Source of the DNA: Variovorax sp. N23
Lineage (GTDB): Bacteria > Pseudomonadota > Gammaproteobacteria > Burkholderiales > Burkholderiaceae_C
Direction: 5' to 3'
NCBI RefSeq assembly: GCF_025486315.1
Contig: NZ_JAOOPY010000021.1
Location: 16,949 to 80,948, forward strand
Length of the DNA: 64,000 bases
The notes below the pieces were generated by a model. The model saw only the letters and a list, made by a program, of their open reading frames with translations. It did no database searches and was not told where the DNA came from. Shown piece by piece: positions 28,342 through 38,894 of the stretch (positions are counted from its first letter, which is position 1; every line of letters begins with the position of its first letter). The position numbers and the translations under genes were made by a program.

Positions 28342-28901
28342 CCGCCCCCGTCACGCCGGCCACCACCACGCTCCTGCTGCCCGGGTGGAAGAACAGCGAC
28401 GCGACCCATTGGCAGAGCCGGTGGGAAGCCGTGCACGGCGACCGGCGCGTCGAGCAGCACGAGTGGATGCGCCCCCGGCGCGGTGACTGGTCGGCACGGC
28501 TCGAGGAGGACGTGCTGGCGGCGCCGGGCCCGGTGGTGCTGGTGGCGCACAGCCTCGGCTGCATCCTGGCGGCCGCCTGGGCCGCGCATTCGCGCCACAC
28601 CGGCCGCGTGCGCGCCGCCTTCCTGGTGGCCCCGGGCGACCTCGAGCGCGACGACTTGCGCCAGATGATTCCCGGCTGGGCGCCGATCGTGCGGCAGCCG
28701 CTGCCCTTCCCGGCGCTGATGGTCGCCGCCGCCGACGACCCGTACTGCGATGCGGCCCGCGCCCGCGGCATGGCTGCCGACTGGGGCGCACGCTTCGTCG
28801 ACCGCGGCGCGGGCGGCCACCTCAACGGCGAGTCCGGCCTGGGCGACTGGCCCGAAGGCCGGGCGCTCCTCAACGAATTCCTGAACGACAACGAAGATTG
28901 A
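28338..28901 (+). CDS. RBBP9/YdeN-type alpha/beta hydrolase
   Basis: This is a small serine hydrolase of 187 residues. The early motif LLLPGWKNSDATHWQSRWE and the nucleophile elbow VAHSLGC are typical of the RBBP9/YdeN family. A candidate acid (ADDPYC) and a terminal His (GGHLNGESGLGDWPEG) complete the triad. It overlaps the parA stop by four bases and ends within a few bases of the parB start, so it is made with the partition proteins. Its substrate and any role in partitioning are unknown. Confidence 0.87.
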   Translation: MTAPVTPATTTLLLPGWKNSDATHWQSRWEAVHGDRRVEQHEWMRPRRGDWSARLEEDVLAAPGPVVLVAHSLGCILAAAWAAHSRHTGRVRAAFLVAPGDLERDDLRQMIPGWAPIVRQPLPFPALMVAAADDPYCDAARARGMAADWGARFVDRGAGGHLNGESGLGDWPEGRALLNEFLNDNED

Positions 28902-28906
28902 CCTCG

Positions 28907-29875
28907 ATGGCCACCAAGAAACCCAAGGGCCTCGGCCGCGGACTCGAAGCCCTGCTCGGCCCCACCTACAACGGCGGCAGCGACGGTGGAAGCGGCGACG
29001 CCGGCACGGCCGCTGGCGGCGCCTCCGCCGCGAACCCGACCGTCCTGAAGCTCGACCAGATGGTGGCGGGCGTCTACCAGCCGCGCACCCGCATGGACGA
29101 GGGCGCGCTGTACGAACTGGCCGAGAGCATCAAGGTGCAGGGCATCATGCAGCCCATCCTCGTGCGCCGGCTCGATGCCGAATCGGCCGCGGCGAAGGAC
29201 GCCGAATACGAGATCATCGCCGGCGAGCGCCGATTCCGCGCCGCCAGGCTGGCGGGGCTGGACAGCGTGCCGGTGCTGGTGCGCGACGTGCCGAACGAGG
29301 CCGCGGCCGCGATGTCGCTCATCGAGAACATCCAGCGCGAAGACCTGAACCCGCTGGAAGAGGCTCAAGGCCTGCAACGGCTGGTCTCGGAGTTTGGGCT
29401 CACTCACGAAATGGCGGCGCAGGCCGTGGGGCGGTCGCGCAGCGCGGCCAGCAACCTGCTGCGGCTGCTCAACCTGGCGGAGCCGGCGCAGGCCATGCTG
29501 ATGGCTGGCGACATCGACATGGGGCATGCCCGCGCGTTGCTGTCGCTGGATCGCGGCACGCAGATCACCGCGGCGAACCAGATCGCCGCCAAGAAGATGT
29601 CGGTTCGGGAAGCCGAGGCGCTGGTCAAGAAGCTGGCCGCCGAGTTCAGCCTGACGCCGTCGCCGCGGCGCGGCAACAGCGCCGAGAAGTCGCGCGACCT
29701 GCAGCGGGTGGAGGAAGAGCTGGCCGACCTGCTCACGGCCGAGGTCGAGGTGCGCATCAAGAAGCGCAGCAAGCGCGGCGGCAAGGTGGAGGAGAGCGGC
29801 GAGCTCGCCATCCACTTCGGCTCGCTGGATGCGCTCAACGGCTTGATCGACCGCTTGCGCAGTACGGCGAGCTAA
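28907..29875 (+). CDS. parB: chromosome partitioning protein ParB
   Basis: This is the centromere-binding CTP-dependent clamp that loads at parS and spreads. The protein of about 322 residues starts MATKKPKGLGRGLEALLG, the usual ParA-stimulating N-terminus. It has the ParB/Srx CTPase motifs GERRFRAARLAG and ENIQREDLNPLEEA, a helix-turn-helix (MAAQAVGRSRSAASNLLRLL) and a C-terminal dimerisation region. The ATG at 28907 fits the family better than an in-frame TTG at 28898. Its target sites are in mnmG and rsmG. Confidence 0.95.
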   Translation: MATKKPKGLGRGLEALLGPTYNGGSDGGSGDAGTAAGGASAANPTVLKLDQMVAGVYQPRTRMDEGALYELAESIKVQGIMQPILVRRLDAESAAAKDAEYEIIAGERRFRAARLAGLDSVPVLVRDVPNEAAAAMSLIENIQREDLNPLEEAQGLQRLVSEFGLTHEMAAQAVGRSRSAASNLLRLLNLAEPAQAMLMAGDIDMGHARALLSLDRGTQITAANQIAAKKMSVREAEALVKKLAAEFSLTPSPRRGNSAEKSRDLQRVEEELADLLTAEVEVRIKKRSKRGGKVEESGELAIHFGSLDALNGLIDRLRSTAS

Positions 29876-29879
29876 GCCG

Positions 29880-31304
29880 TCAGAGCGAGAAGATCTTCCC
29901 GGGGTTCAGGATGTTCTTCGGGTCGAGCGCGCGCTTGATGGTGCGCATCATGTCGACCGCGCCGGCGCCGGCTTCGTCCACCAGGAAGCCCATCTTGTGC
30001 AGCCCGATGCCGTGCTCGCCGCTGCAGGTGCCTTCCAGCGCGATGGCGCGCGACACCAGCGCGTGGTTGAGCACCTCGGCCTTGGCGCGCTCCTCGGCGT
30101 CGTCGGGGTCGATCAGGTAGCCGAAGTGGAAGTTGCCGTCGCCCACGTGGCCGACCAGGAAGTAGGGGATGCCGCTGGCATCGGCCTCGGCCACCGATTC
30201 GAGCAGGCAGTCGGCCAGCCGCGAGATCGGCACGCAGGTGTCGGTCGAGATGGCGCGGCAGCCCGGGCGCGACTGGATCGCCGCGAAGTAGGCGTTGTGC
30301 CGCGCCGTCCACAGGCGCGTGCGTTCTTCCGGGGTGGTGGCCCACTCGAAGGCGTTGCCGCCGTGGCCGCTGGCCAGTTCCTGCACCGTCTCGGCCTGTT
30401 CCTTCACGCCGGCGGGCGAGCCGTGGAATTCCATCAGCAGCATCGGCTCCTCGCGCAGGCCGAGCTTGGCGTAGGTGTTCACCATGCGCACGGTATTGCT
30501 GTCGATCAGCTCCACGCGCGCGATCGGCACGCCGAGCTGAATGGTCTCGATGGTGGTGCGCACCGCCGCCTCGATGCTCGGGAAGGAGCAGATCGCGGCC
30601 GACACGGCCTCGGGCAGCGGGTAGATGCGCAGCGTGATCTCGGTGATGACGCCCAGCGTGCCTTCGCTGCCGACCATCAAGCGCGTGAGGTCGTAGCCGG
30701 CCGAGGACTTGCGCGCCCGCGTGCCGGTGCGGATGGTCTCGCCGCTGGCCGTGACCACCTCGAGGCCCAGCACGTTCTCGCGCATGGTGCCGTAGCGCAC
30801 GGCGTTCGTGCCACTGGCCCGGGTGGCCGCCATGCCGCCGATGGAGGCGTCGGCGCCCGGGTCGATCGGGAAGAACAGGCCGGTGCTCTTGATCTCTTCG
30901 TTGAGCTGCTTGCGCGTCACGCCCGGCTGCACGGTGACCGTGAGGTCGTCGGCATTGACGGACAGCACGCGGTTCATGCGCGAGAGGTCGATGCTGATGC
31001 CGCCCTGCACGGCCAGCAGGTGGCCTTCGAGCGATGAGCCGACGCCGAAGGGAATCACCGGCACGTCGTGGTCGCTGGCCAGCTTCACCGCATCGGCGAC
31101 GTCCTGCGTGCTCTCGGCGAAGACCACGGCGGCGGGCGGCGGCGCCTCGAAGGACGACTCGTCGCGGCCATGCTGCGTGCGCACGGCCAGCGCCGTCGAG
31201 CAGCGCTCGGCGAAGCGGGCCTTGAGTGCGTCGAGCAGTGCCGCAGGCACCTCGCGCAGATGGAGTTCGGGCAGCAATTGGGCTGCGGTGGTGGGCGCAT
31301 TCAT
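29880..31304 (-). CDS. FAD-linked oxidase, D-lactate dehydrogenase (cytochrome) type
   Basis: This is a flavin dehydrogenase of the GlcD/Dld group that oxidises D-2-hydroxy acids, probably D-lactate, and passes electrons to the respiratory chain. The 474-residue protein has a PCMH FAD domain at about 45 to 225 (PFGVGSSLEGH, DPGADASIGGMAATRASGTNA). A C-terminal FAD-oxidase domain ends with GEHGIGLHKMG. The ATG at 31304 follows AGGAGA. It ends five bases from the convergent parB stop. The exact substrate is inferred from length and family. Confidence 0.87.
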   Translation of the reverse strand: MNAPTTAAQLLPELHLREVPAALLDALKARFAERCSTALAVRTQHGRDESSFEAPPPAAVVFAESTQDVADAVKLASDHDVPVIPFGVGSSLEGHLLAVQGGISIDLSRMNRVLSVNADDLTVTVQPGVTRKQLNEEIKSTGLFFPIDPGADASIGGMAATRASGTNAVRYGTMRENVLGLEVVTASGETIRTGTRARKSSAGYDLTRLMVGSEGTLGVITEITLRIYPLPEAVSAAICSFPSIEAAVRTTIETIQLGVPIARVELIDSNTVRMVNTYAKLGLREEPMLLMEFHGSPAGVKEQAETVQELASGHGGNAFEWATTPEERTRLWTARHNAYFAAIQSRPGCRAISTDTCVPISRLADCLLESVAEADASGIPYFLVGHVGDGNFHFGYLIDPDDAEERAKAEVLNHALVSRAIALEGTCSGEHGIGLHKMGFLVDEAGAGAVDMMRTIKRALDPKNILNPGKIFSL

Positions 31305-31362
31305 CGGTTGTCTCCTGAGGCGGTCTACCATTCTATGAACCGCATCCACGAAAGTCTTCGCC

Positions 31363-31971
31363 ATGGGCAATCGCCTCACCCAGATCGCCACCCGTACCGG
31401 GGACGACGGCACCACCGGTCTCGGCGACAACAGCCGCGTGCCCAAGGACCATCGGCGGGTCCAGGCCATGGGCGACGTCGACGAGCTGAACTCGCACATC
31501 GGCCTCTTGCTGTGCGAGCCGATGCCTGCGTCGGTGCGTGAGCTGCTGGTCGACGTGCAGCACCAGCTCTTCAACCTGGGTGGCGAGCTGTCGATGCCGG
31601 GCTACACGCTGCTCAAGGCCGAGGCGCTGCTGCAACTCGACCAGGCCCTGGCCACGCACAACGCGACGCTGCCGCGGCTGGCCGAATTCATCCTGCCCGC
31701 CGGGACGCGCGCCGCCTCGCAGGCGCACGTCTGCCGCACCGTGGCGCGCCGGGCCGAGCGTGCCGTGGTCGCGCTCGGCGCCGACGAGGCGCTCAACGAC
31801 GCGCCGCGCCAGTACCTCAACCGCCTGAGCGATCTGCTCTTCGTGCTGGCGCGGGTGCTCAACCGTGTGGACGGGGGCGATGACGTCTACTGGAAAAGCG
31901 AGCGTCTGACGCGCGCAGCGGCGGAGGCGGCGCAGCATCCAGGCACCGCATCGACAGAGACCGATGAATGA
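31363..31971 (+). CDS. PduO-type cob(I)alamin adenosyltransferase
   Basis: This enzyme transfers adenosyl from ATP to cob(I)alamin or cobyrinate to make coenzyme B12. The 202-residue protein has the N-terminal ATP loop TRTGDDGTTGLGD. The family helices CRTVARRAERAVV and YLNRLSDLLFVLARVLN follow, with the conserved Arg and Asp residues. The length fits PduO/MMAB rather than BtuR. It is divergent from the D-lactate-type dehydrogenase. The small secreted protein gene follows 16 bases later. Confidence 0.92.
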   Translation: MGNRLTQIATRTGDDGTTGLGDNSRVPKDHRRVQAMGDVDELNSHIGLLLCEPMPASVRELLVDVQHQLFNLGGELSMPGYTLLKAEALLQLDQALATHNATLPRLAEFILPAGTRAASQAHVCRTVARRAERAVVALGADEALNDAPRQYLNRLSDLLFVLARVLNRVDGGDDVYWKSERLTRAAAEAAQHPGTASTETDE

Positions 31972-31987
31972 AGCAAGGAGCCTTCGA

Positions 31988-32320
31988 ATGACCCGAACTG
32001 ATTTCTCCCACGGCTGTGCGGCTGCAGCCCTTTGCATGGCGCTGGCCGCGCCCTTGGGCGCCATGGCGCAGAGCACCGACCACCCACCGCCGCGCAAAGG
32101 CACCGTCATGCATGGCGTCGAACGTGGCAGCAACGCAGCGGCCCGCGGTGTCGACCGTGCCGACCACGCCACGCGCCGCGACGTGGCGAACGTGTCCGAA
32201 CGCGCGAGCCGCCCGGTCCGCCATGTCGGCGAGGCGATCGGCCGCAAGCTGCCCGGCGGCACGCGCCATCCCGCACCGCCGCCGATCGGCCCGCAAAGCA
32301 CCACGCCCTCACCTGGCTGA
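31988..32320 (+). CDS. small secreted basic protein, unknown
   Basis: This 110-residue protein has a signal peptide (ALCMALAAPLGAMAQS). The mature part is rich in His, Arg, Ala and Pro and has no recognised domain. The ATG at 31988 has AAGGAG eight bases upstream. It follows the adenosyltransferase on the same strand and precedes another small exported Arg-rich protein. A periplasmic place is likely; the function is unknown. Confidence 0.65.
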   Translation: MTRTDFSHGCAAAALCMALAAPLGAMAQSTDHPPPRKGTVMHGVERGSNAAARGVDRADHATRRDVANVSERASRPVRHVGEAIGRKLPGGTRHPAPPPIGPQSTTPSPG

Positions 32321-32460
32321 AACGGGCTGAGCCGGCGCACGGGCGAATGCCTCACGGATACCCGCGCTTACCGCCTTCACCCGATGCGCATCTGCGCTGT
32401 GGTGGGCCGACACATACCGGGCCCACACTGGAACCCTCATCCACGCAGAAGGAGTTTCAG

Positions 32461-32886
32461 ATGAACAAGACATCCAAGGGCATGACCCTCGTCGCAGCCG
32501 CCATGGCCCTGTGCATGGCCGGCAGCGCCTTCGCGCAGGATCGCCGGGGCGATGACCGCGGACCGCGCGGCAACGACCCGCGCTTCGAACAACGCGACCG
32601 ACATGATGACCGCCGTGGCCCCCACAACGATGCGCGTCCCGACCGCCAGGACTTCCGCGATGGCCGCTTCGCCGATCGTCGCGGCTATCCGCAGCCGCAT
32701 GTCGAATGGCGTCGCGGCGGGCGCGTTCCGATGGAATACCGGGGCCGCAACTATGTGGTCGAGGACTGGCGCGGTTACCGCCTGCAGCAGCCGCCGCGCG
32801 GCTACCAGTGGGTCGGCGTCGGCGGGGACTTCGTGCTGGCCGCCATCGCCACCGGTGTGATCGCGCAGATCATCTCGGCGCAGTAA
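32461..32886 (+). CDS. RcnB family periplasmic protein
   Basis: This 141-residue exported protein has a signal peptide (AAAMALCMAGSAFAQD) and a disordered stretch rich in Arg, Asp and Gly up to about residue 75. A C-terminal RcnB-type domain follows (YRGRNYVVEDWRGYRLQQPPRGYQWVGVGGDFVL). RcnB in E. coli affects nickel and cobalt homeostasis; most relatives are uncharacterised. The ATG at 32461 has AAGGAG. A strong terminator lies 20 bases downstream. Confidence 0.85.
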   Translation: MNKTSKGMTLVAAAMALCMAGSAFAQDRRGDDRGPRGNDPRFEQRDRHDDRRGPHNDARPDRQDFRDGRFADRRGYPQPHVEWRRGGRVPMEYRGRNYVVEDWRGYRLQQPPRGYQWVGVGGDFVLAAIATGVIAQIISAQ

Positions 32887-32901
32887 CCAGCAAAACCCAA
32901 G

Positions 32902-32936
32902 AAAAAGGCGCTGTCCGCGAGGGCAGCGCCTTTTTT
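32902..32936. terminator. bidirectional Rho-independent terminator
   Basis: A ten-base stem (GGCGCTGTCC/GGGCAGCGCC) has a GCGA tetraloop, five A before it and six T after it. It ends the RcnB gene. Because of the A tract it could also stop transcription from the opposite strand. Confidence 0.92.
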
Positions 32937-32947
32937 GCGTCGTCGGC

Positions 32948-33196
32948 TCAGACGGCAGAGGGCGTGGTCAGTTGAGCGCATACGTTGCGCCCGGTGATGG
33001 TGAGGCGCAAGCCGCCCCCATGCCATTCCAGCCAGTTGAGGGCGACGAAGCCCTCGATGTCCTGATCGTCGATCAGGTCCGCCTGGCGATGGTTCAGCCG
33101 CTCGACCGTGAGCGGCAAGGCCTGCCGCAATCGCTCACGCAATGCAGCCGCTGCGGCTGCCTTCACTTCGATGCGCGTCTGCTGGGTCGATGCCAT
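32948..33196 (-). CDS. small hypothetical protein
   Basis: This 82-residue protein starts MASTQQTRIEVK at the ATG at 33196; a GTG at 33232 would add 12 residues. It is Ala- and Leu-rich and helical at first (AAAAAALRERLRQAL). An acidic middle (DLIDDQDIEG) and a short strand-rich end with LTITGRNVCAQL follow. No family was recognised. It is convergent with the RcnB gene across the terminator, and follows the ABC permease gene on the same strand after a gap of about 80 bases. Confidence 0.5.
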   Translation of the reverse strand: MASTQQTRIEVKAAAAAALRERLRQALPLTVERLNHRQADLIDDQDIEGFVALNWLEWHGGGLRLTITGRNVCAQLTTPSAV

Positions 33197-33277
33197 GGCG
33201 GATCCGTTTCGCAAGCTGAGGATGTCTTCCACTGTAACCTTTGAGCGCGACAGTGGATGCGACTATTTGCCGACGCC

Positions 33278-34090
33278 TCAGCCGAAGCGCAAGGAGCGCA
33301 GCCCCACTGTGCGATCGATCACGATCACGACCGCCAGCGTGAGCAGGATGCTCACCGTCGACACCGCCGCTGCCGTCGGGTCGAAGTCCCAGCGCAGGTA
33401 GTCGAACAGCTGCAGCGGCAGCGTCGTCATGCCGATGCCCTTGAGCAGCAGCGACATGTTGAACAGGTCGAAGGAGATCACGAAGGCGAACAGCGCGCCG
33501 GTGATGATCCCGGACTTGATCAGCGGCAGCGTCACGCGCATGAACGCGCGCACCGGCGAGGCCCCCAGGCTGCGCGCCGCCTGCTCGAGCGAGGCGTCTT
33601 GGTTGTAGAGCGTCGACGCCACGTTCGTGAACACGTAGGGCAGCGTCACCAGCACATGGCCGACCACGAGGCCGAACATGGTCCTGGTGCCGATGCCGCT
33701 CGCATACAGGAAGAACAGCAGCGCGATGGCCGTGAGGATCTCCGGCAGCATGAGCGGCAGCATCAGCAGCAAGCGCAGGCCTTCGCGAAAGCGCGTCGCG
33801 TAGCGCACCACGTACAGCGCACCGGTCACGCCGATCACCGTGGAACACACGGTCGCGATGGCCGCGATCTTCAGCGAGGTGCCGATGGCGCGCATGAAGG
33901 CCTCGTTGGCGAACAGCGTGCCGAACCAGCGCAGCGAGATGCCCTGCGGCGGGAAGGTCAGGAACTCCCCTGCGTTGAGCGACATCAGCACGATGATCAC
34001 GATCGGCAGCAGCAGGAACACGTAGACCGCGCCGACGTAGGCCAGGCCCAGGCCGTCGGCCAATCGGCTGCCCATGGGGTTGCGCTTCAC
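33278..34090 (-). CDS. ABC transporter permease, PotC type
   Basis: This is the second permease of a polyamine-type importer. The 270-residue protein has about six helices and the EAA loop EQAARSLGASPVRAFMRVTLPLIKSG. The GTG start at 34090 overlaps the stop of the first permease (GTGA), so translation is coupled. It is the last gene of a ten-gene minus-strand run that begins with the VOC gene at 44022. The substrate is unknown; placement among nucleobase-related genes is discussed in the findings. Confidence 0.88.
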   Translation of the reverse strand: MKRNPMGSRLADGLGLAYVGAVYVFLLLPIVIIVLMSLNAGEFLTFPPQGISLRWFGTLFANEAFMRAIGTSLKIAAIATVCSTVIGVTGALYVVRYATRFREGLRLLLMLPLMLPEILTAIALLFFLYASGIGTRTMFGLVVGHVLVTLPYVFTNVASTLYNQDASLEQAARSLGASPVRAFMRVTLPLIKSGIITGALFAFVISFDLFNMSLLLKGIGMTTLPLQLFDYLRWDFDPTAAAVSTVSILLTLAVVIVIDRTVGLRSLRFG

Positions 34091-34991
34091 TGGATGCCTT
34101 TCGTGAAGAGGCCGGCGATGCGGGCATAGACGAAGACCGCCGCCATGCCGCAGAAAGCCAGCACCAGCGCCTGCGCGGCGCCGACCGGCCACTGGAAGTT
34201 GTCGATGAGGTTCTGCACCACCAGCACCGACATCGTCTTGACCTGTGCGCCGCCCAGCATCACTGGCGTGACGTAGGCGCTCAGCGTGAGCACGAAGACC
34301 AGGATGGTGCCGGCCTGGATGCCCGGCCACGACAGCGGCAGGATGAGCCGCCAGAACACCTTGAGCCGCGACGCGCCGAGCGAGCGCGCAGCCTGCTCCA
34401 GCGTCGGGTCGATGGCCTGGATCACGCCCACCAGCGGCAGGATCATGAAGGGCAGGAACACGTGCACCAGCGCGATGGTCACGCCCAGGCGGTTGTTCAT
34501 CAGCTGCAGGCCGGTCTCGATCAGGCCGATGTCGATCAGCGCGCGGTTGATCACGCCGTTGCCCGACAGCAGGATCAGCCAGCCGAAGCTGCGCACCACC
34601 ACGCCCACCAGCAGCGGCGATAGCACCAGCACGTAGAGCAGGCTGCCCCAGCGCGACTTCGTGCGCGCGAGGTGGAAGGCCACCGGGTAGCCCAGCAGCA
34701 GGCAGATCGGCACGGTCGTGAGGCCGAGCAGGAGCGTGTCGCCCAGCACGCCGAGCAGGTAGCCGTCGGTGAGTTGGGTCGCGTAGTTGCCGAGCGTGAA
34801 GCCCTTGCCGTACGGCGCGCCGACGGCCGGCGGGCGCAGGCTCATGCTCACGATGTTCAGGTAGGGCAGCAGCAGGAACACGCCGATCAGCACCAAGGCC
34901 GGCACGATGAGCCAGAAGGCGCGGCGCGACAGTGGTTGCGGGCGGCGCTGTGGGACGATCGCGGTCGTGCCCATGGGAAGCGTCACGGCGC

Positions 34992-34995
<4 letters not shown>
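34087..34995 (-). CDS. ABC transporter permease, PotB type
   Basis: This is the first permease of the same importer. The 302-residue protein has six helices and the EAA loop EQAARSLGASRLKVFWRLILPLSWPG. The ATG start overlaps the ATPase stop (ATGA) and its stop overlaps the next permease start. The overlaps on both sides point to tight co-translation. Confidence 0.88.
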
Positions 34996-36103
<1,108 letters not shown>

Positions 36104-36107
<4 letters not shown>

Positions 36108-37150
36108 TTCATCTCCCGGTTCCAGCGGTCGGTGATGGCGGCGACCTGCGGGTTCACCTTGCTCCAGTCGAACTGGAAGATCTTCTTCATGCCCTCGCCG
36201 GACACCGGCACGTCCTTGGCGAGCGCCGCGTCGAGCTTCGACTTGGTGTTGGTGGGCGAGGTGAAGAACTCCTTGGCCATCATCTCCTGCACGTCGGGGC
36301 GCAGGATGAAGTCGAGGTACTTGTAGGCCTCTTCCTTGGCCGGTGCGTTCTTCAGCACGTTGAACGACTGCTCGAAGGCCAGCACGCCCTCGGTGGGCAC
36401 CACCATCTCGACCGGCACGCCCTTCTTCTGCAGTGCCACGACCTCGGGGAAGTCGATGACGGCCACCGTCACGTCGCCGCGCGTGAGCATGGTCGACAGC
36501 GTGCCGCTCCAGTCGGCCTGCGTGAAAGGCAGCAGCTTCTTGATCTCGGCGAAGGCGCGGTCGATCGCGTCCTGCGAGCCGCCATAGAGCTTGGCCGTCA
36601 TCAGCAGGAACAGCATCGCCGCGGTGTTGCCGATCTGGTAGAGGCCGATCTTGCCCTTGAACTCGGGGTTGCTCCACAGGTCGCTCCACGATTTCGGCGG
36701 CGTCTTCACCAGGTCCTTGCGGTAGCCGATGCCGATGGTCGAGACGATGGCGCGCACGCCGTTGTCGCCAGGGTTCCGCAGGAACGGATAGGCGCTGGCG
36801 AGGTTCGGCACCTTGGCCGCGGGGATGGCCTCGAAGTAACCCTCGGCGCGCACCATGCTCGCGATGTTCTCGTTGAGCATGAGGATGCTGTAGGGCGGCT
36901 TCTCGACGCCGGCCGCACGCAGGTTCGCGACGAAGTTCTTGCCCAGGCCCACGTCCAGCGTGGTCTCCACGCCGGCGGACTTCTGGAACATCGGCATCAG
37001 GTCGGAGCGCCAGAACTTCTCCCAGCGGCCGCCGTAGGTGTTGACGACCAGGTTCTGTGCGGCGGCCGAGATGCCGGGGATGGCCAGCGCCGACATGCCG
37101 GCGGCGGCGGCCATGGCCTGCAGGTAGTCGCGGCGGGAGAGGTTTTTCAT
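36104..37150 (-). CDS. extracellular substrate-binding protein, PotD/PotF type
   Basis: This is the periplasmic receptor of the importer. The 348-residue protein starts with a twin-arginine signal (SRRDYLQAMAAAAG) cleaved near ISAAAQ. The mature fold is of the spermidine/putrescine-binding type, with VNTYGGRWEKFWRSD at the N-terminus. The ATG at 37150 has AAGGA six bases upstream. It is 50 bases downstream of the oxygenase gene. The ligand is unknown. Confidence 0.88.
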
Positions 37151-37200
37151 GGGGGTCCTTGAAGAAGAAAAAGGAAAAGAGGAGGCGTGAGGAAAGGGCG

Positions 37201-38184
37201 TCAGGCCGAGGCCTTCGACGTGTCTCGCCGGTAGTCGTAGTTCTTGTTGAGCCGTTCCATCAGGTACTCGCCGTAGGGCACCGGTGGATAGAGCGGCGGG
37301 TGCGTGGCGTCGGTGCAGGTCGGCAGGCATTCGATGAGCGCGTCCATCGACGGATCGAGGAAGTAGGGCAGCGAATAGCGGTCACCGCCCGAGCGGTTGA
37401 TGACGCGGTGCGGTGTCGACACGAAGCGGCCGTTGGTCCAGCGCGCCAGCATGTCGCCGACGTTGAGCACGTAGGTGTTGGCGATGGGCGGCGCCTCGAT
37501 CCAGTCGCCGCCGCGCGGGCGCACCTGCAGGCCGCCCGAGTCGTCCTGCGCCAGCAGCGTGATGATCCCGTAGTCGGTGTGCGGTGCCGAACCCATCTGG
37601 TCGTCGTCCGACGGTGGCTGTGGCGGGTAGTGCAGCGCGCGCAGGAAGGTGGTCGGGTGGTCGAAGTGGTGGTCGAGCGACGTGGCCGGCAGGCCGAGGC
37701 TGATCGCGATCAACCGCACGATGTAGCGGCCCAGCCCATCGACCTCGCGAACGTACTGTTCCATGGCGGGCTGGAAGTCGGGCAGCCACGTCGGCCACTG
37801 GTTCGGGCCCTGCATCGGCAGGCCGGCGAGCAGGCCGGGGTCGTCCGGCGGCAGCTCGTGCATCAGCATCAGCGACTCGCTCATGTTGGGCCTGGTCACC
37901 TTGGCCACGGACGAGGTGACGATGGTCGAGGTCGCCATGCCCATGTAGCCGCGGTGCGCCGCGTTGATGGCGAGCGACTGCTTCCGTTCGAGCGGCGATT
38001 CGTGGAAGCGCCTCGACGCCGCGAAGGCCGCGGCGCGCGTGGCGGGCGACACCGTGTGGCCGCCGATGTAGGCGAAGCCGAGGGTGCTCAGCGCGTCGTG
38101 CAGCGCGGCGGCACTGGCCCGCGCCGCGGGGCTCTGCGGGTCGAGGTTGCCGCCGAGATCGATGAGGGGAATGGACGTCAGCAT
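37201..38184 (-). CDS. isopenicillin-N-synthase-like Fe(II)/2-oxoglutarate oxygenase
   Basis: This is a 327-residue oxygenase of the IPNS/2OG-Fe(II) family. The N-terminal DIOX_N domain begins MLTSIPLIDLGG. The jelly roll has the metal ligands HTD (APHTDYGIITLL) and a distal His in TPHRVIN, then an Arg pocket (RYSLPYF) for the co-substrate. It should hydroxylate or desaturate a small molecule with O2. It sits eight bases after the isochorismatase-fold gene and just ahead of the polyamine-type importer. A second paralogue is at 44377. The substrate is unknown. Confidence 0.85.
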   Translation of the reverse strand: MLTSIPLIDLGGNLDPQSPAARASAAALHDALSTLGFAYIGGHTVSPATRAAAFAASRRFHESPLERKQSLAINAAHRGYMGMATSTIVTSSVAKVTRPNMSESLMLMHELPPDDPGLLAGLPMQGPNQWPTWLPDFQPAMEQYVREVDGLGRYIVRLIAISLGLPATSLDHHFDHPTTFLRALHYPPQPPSDDDQMGSAPHTDYGIITLLAQDDSGGLQVRPRGGDWIEAPPIANTYVLNVGDMLARWTNGRFVSTPHRVINRSGGDRYSLPYFLDPSMDALIECLPTCTDATHPPLYPPVPYGEYLMERLNKNYDYRRDTSKASA

Positions 38185-38192
38185 CGGGTCGT

Positions 38193-38894
38193 TCAGGTGG
38201 AAGAAGAGGAGGGCCGCGAGGCACCGCGCCACTGGGCCAGCAGGTCCTGCGATTCCATGACCAGGCCCAGGTGCAGCGACACCATCGTGAGGGCCGCGGC
38301 TTCGAGCTGCGGGTCGGTGCCGCGCACCAGGTCGCGCAGCACGATCACGCGGTAGTTGTGGTTGTTGGCGTCGAAGGCCGTGTTGAGCACGCAGCAGTCG
38401 GTGAAGCCGCCGTCGAGCACCACGGTCGTGATGCGCTGGTTGCGCAAGAGGAAGTCGAGGTCGGTCGGGTAGAAGGCCGACAGCCGCCGCTTGTTCTCCA
38501 CGCGCATGTCGCCGGGCTCGACGCGCGTGACCCACTCGGTCCACGGCGAGCCTTCGATGGCGTGCGCATCGGCATTGGGGATGTCGCCGACGTGCAGCGG
38601 GAAGGTGCGGCGCCACGCGGACGGGATGCCGCGGATGTCGTCCACGCCATCGGGCCGGAGCGTCGACTTCACATGCACGATGCGCCCGCCGAGCGCGCGC
38701 ACTTCGTCGTGGAACGCGTCGATGGGCGCGACCACATCGCGTGCGCGCGGGGCCGGGCACGGGCACTCGGGCGAGTCGTCGAGGTGGCCGCGGTGCATGT
38801 CGATCGAGATCACCGCGGTGGTGGCCGGGTCGAGGTAGTCGGCGAACTGCTGCGGGTCCAGTTCGCGTTCCTTTTCATAGACGAAGGCGCGCAC
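38193..38894 (-). CDS. isochorismatase-fold cysteine hydrolase
   Basis: This is a 233-residue hydrolase of the isochorismatase superfamily. A triad can be read as Asp in ISIDMHRG, Lys in VENKRR and Cys in TDCCVLNT. The family includes RutB, N-carbamoylsarcosine amidase and biuret hydrolase, which cleave ureido or amide bonds. The GTG start at 38894 overlaps the permease stop by one base and follows a GAGGAAAG-like site. It lies between the BMP-type permeases and the oxygenase, so it probably acts on an imported nucleobase derivative or its product. Confidence 0.85.
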   Translation of the reverse strand: MRAFVYEKERELDPQQFADYLDPATTAVISIDMHRGHLDDSPECPCPAPRARDVVAPIDAFHDEVRALGGRIVHVKSTLRPDGVDDIRGIPSAWRRTFPLHVGDIPNADAHAIEGSPWTEWVTRVEPGDMRVENKRRLSAFYPTDLDFLLRNQRITTVVLDGGFTDCCVLNTAFDANNHNYRVIVLRDLVRGTDPQLEAAALTMVSLHLGLVMESQDLLAQWRGASRPSSSST

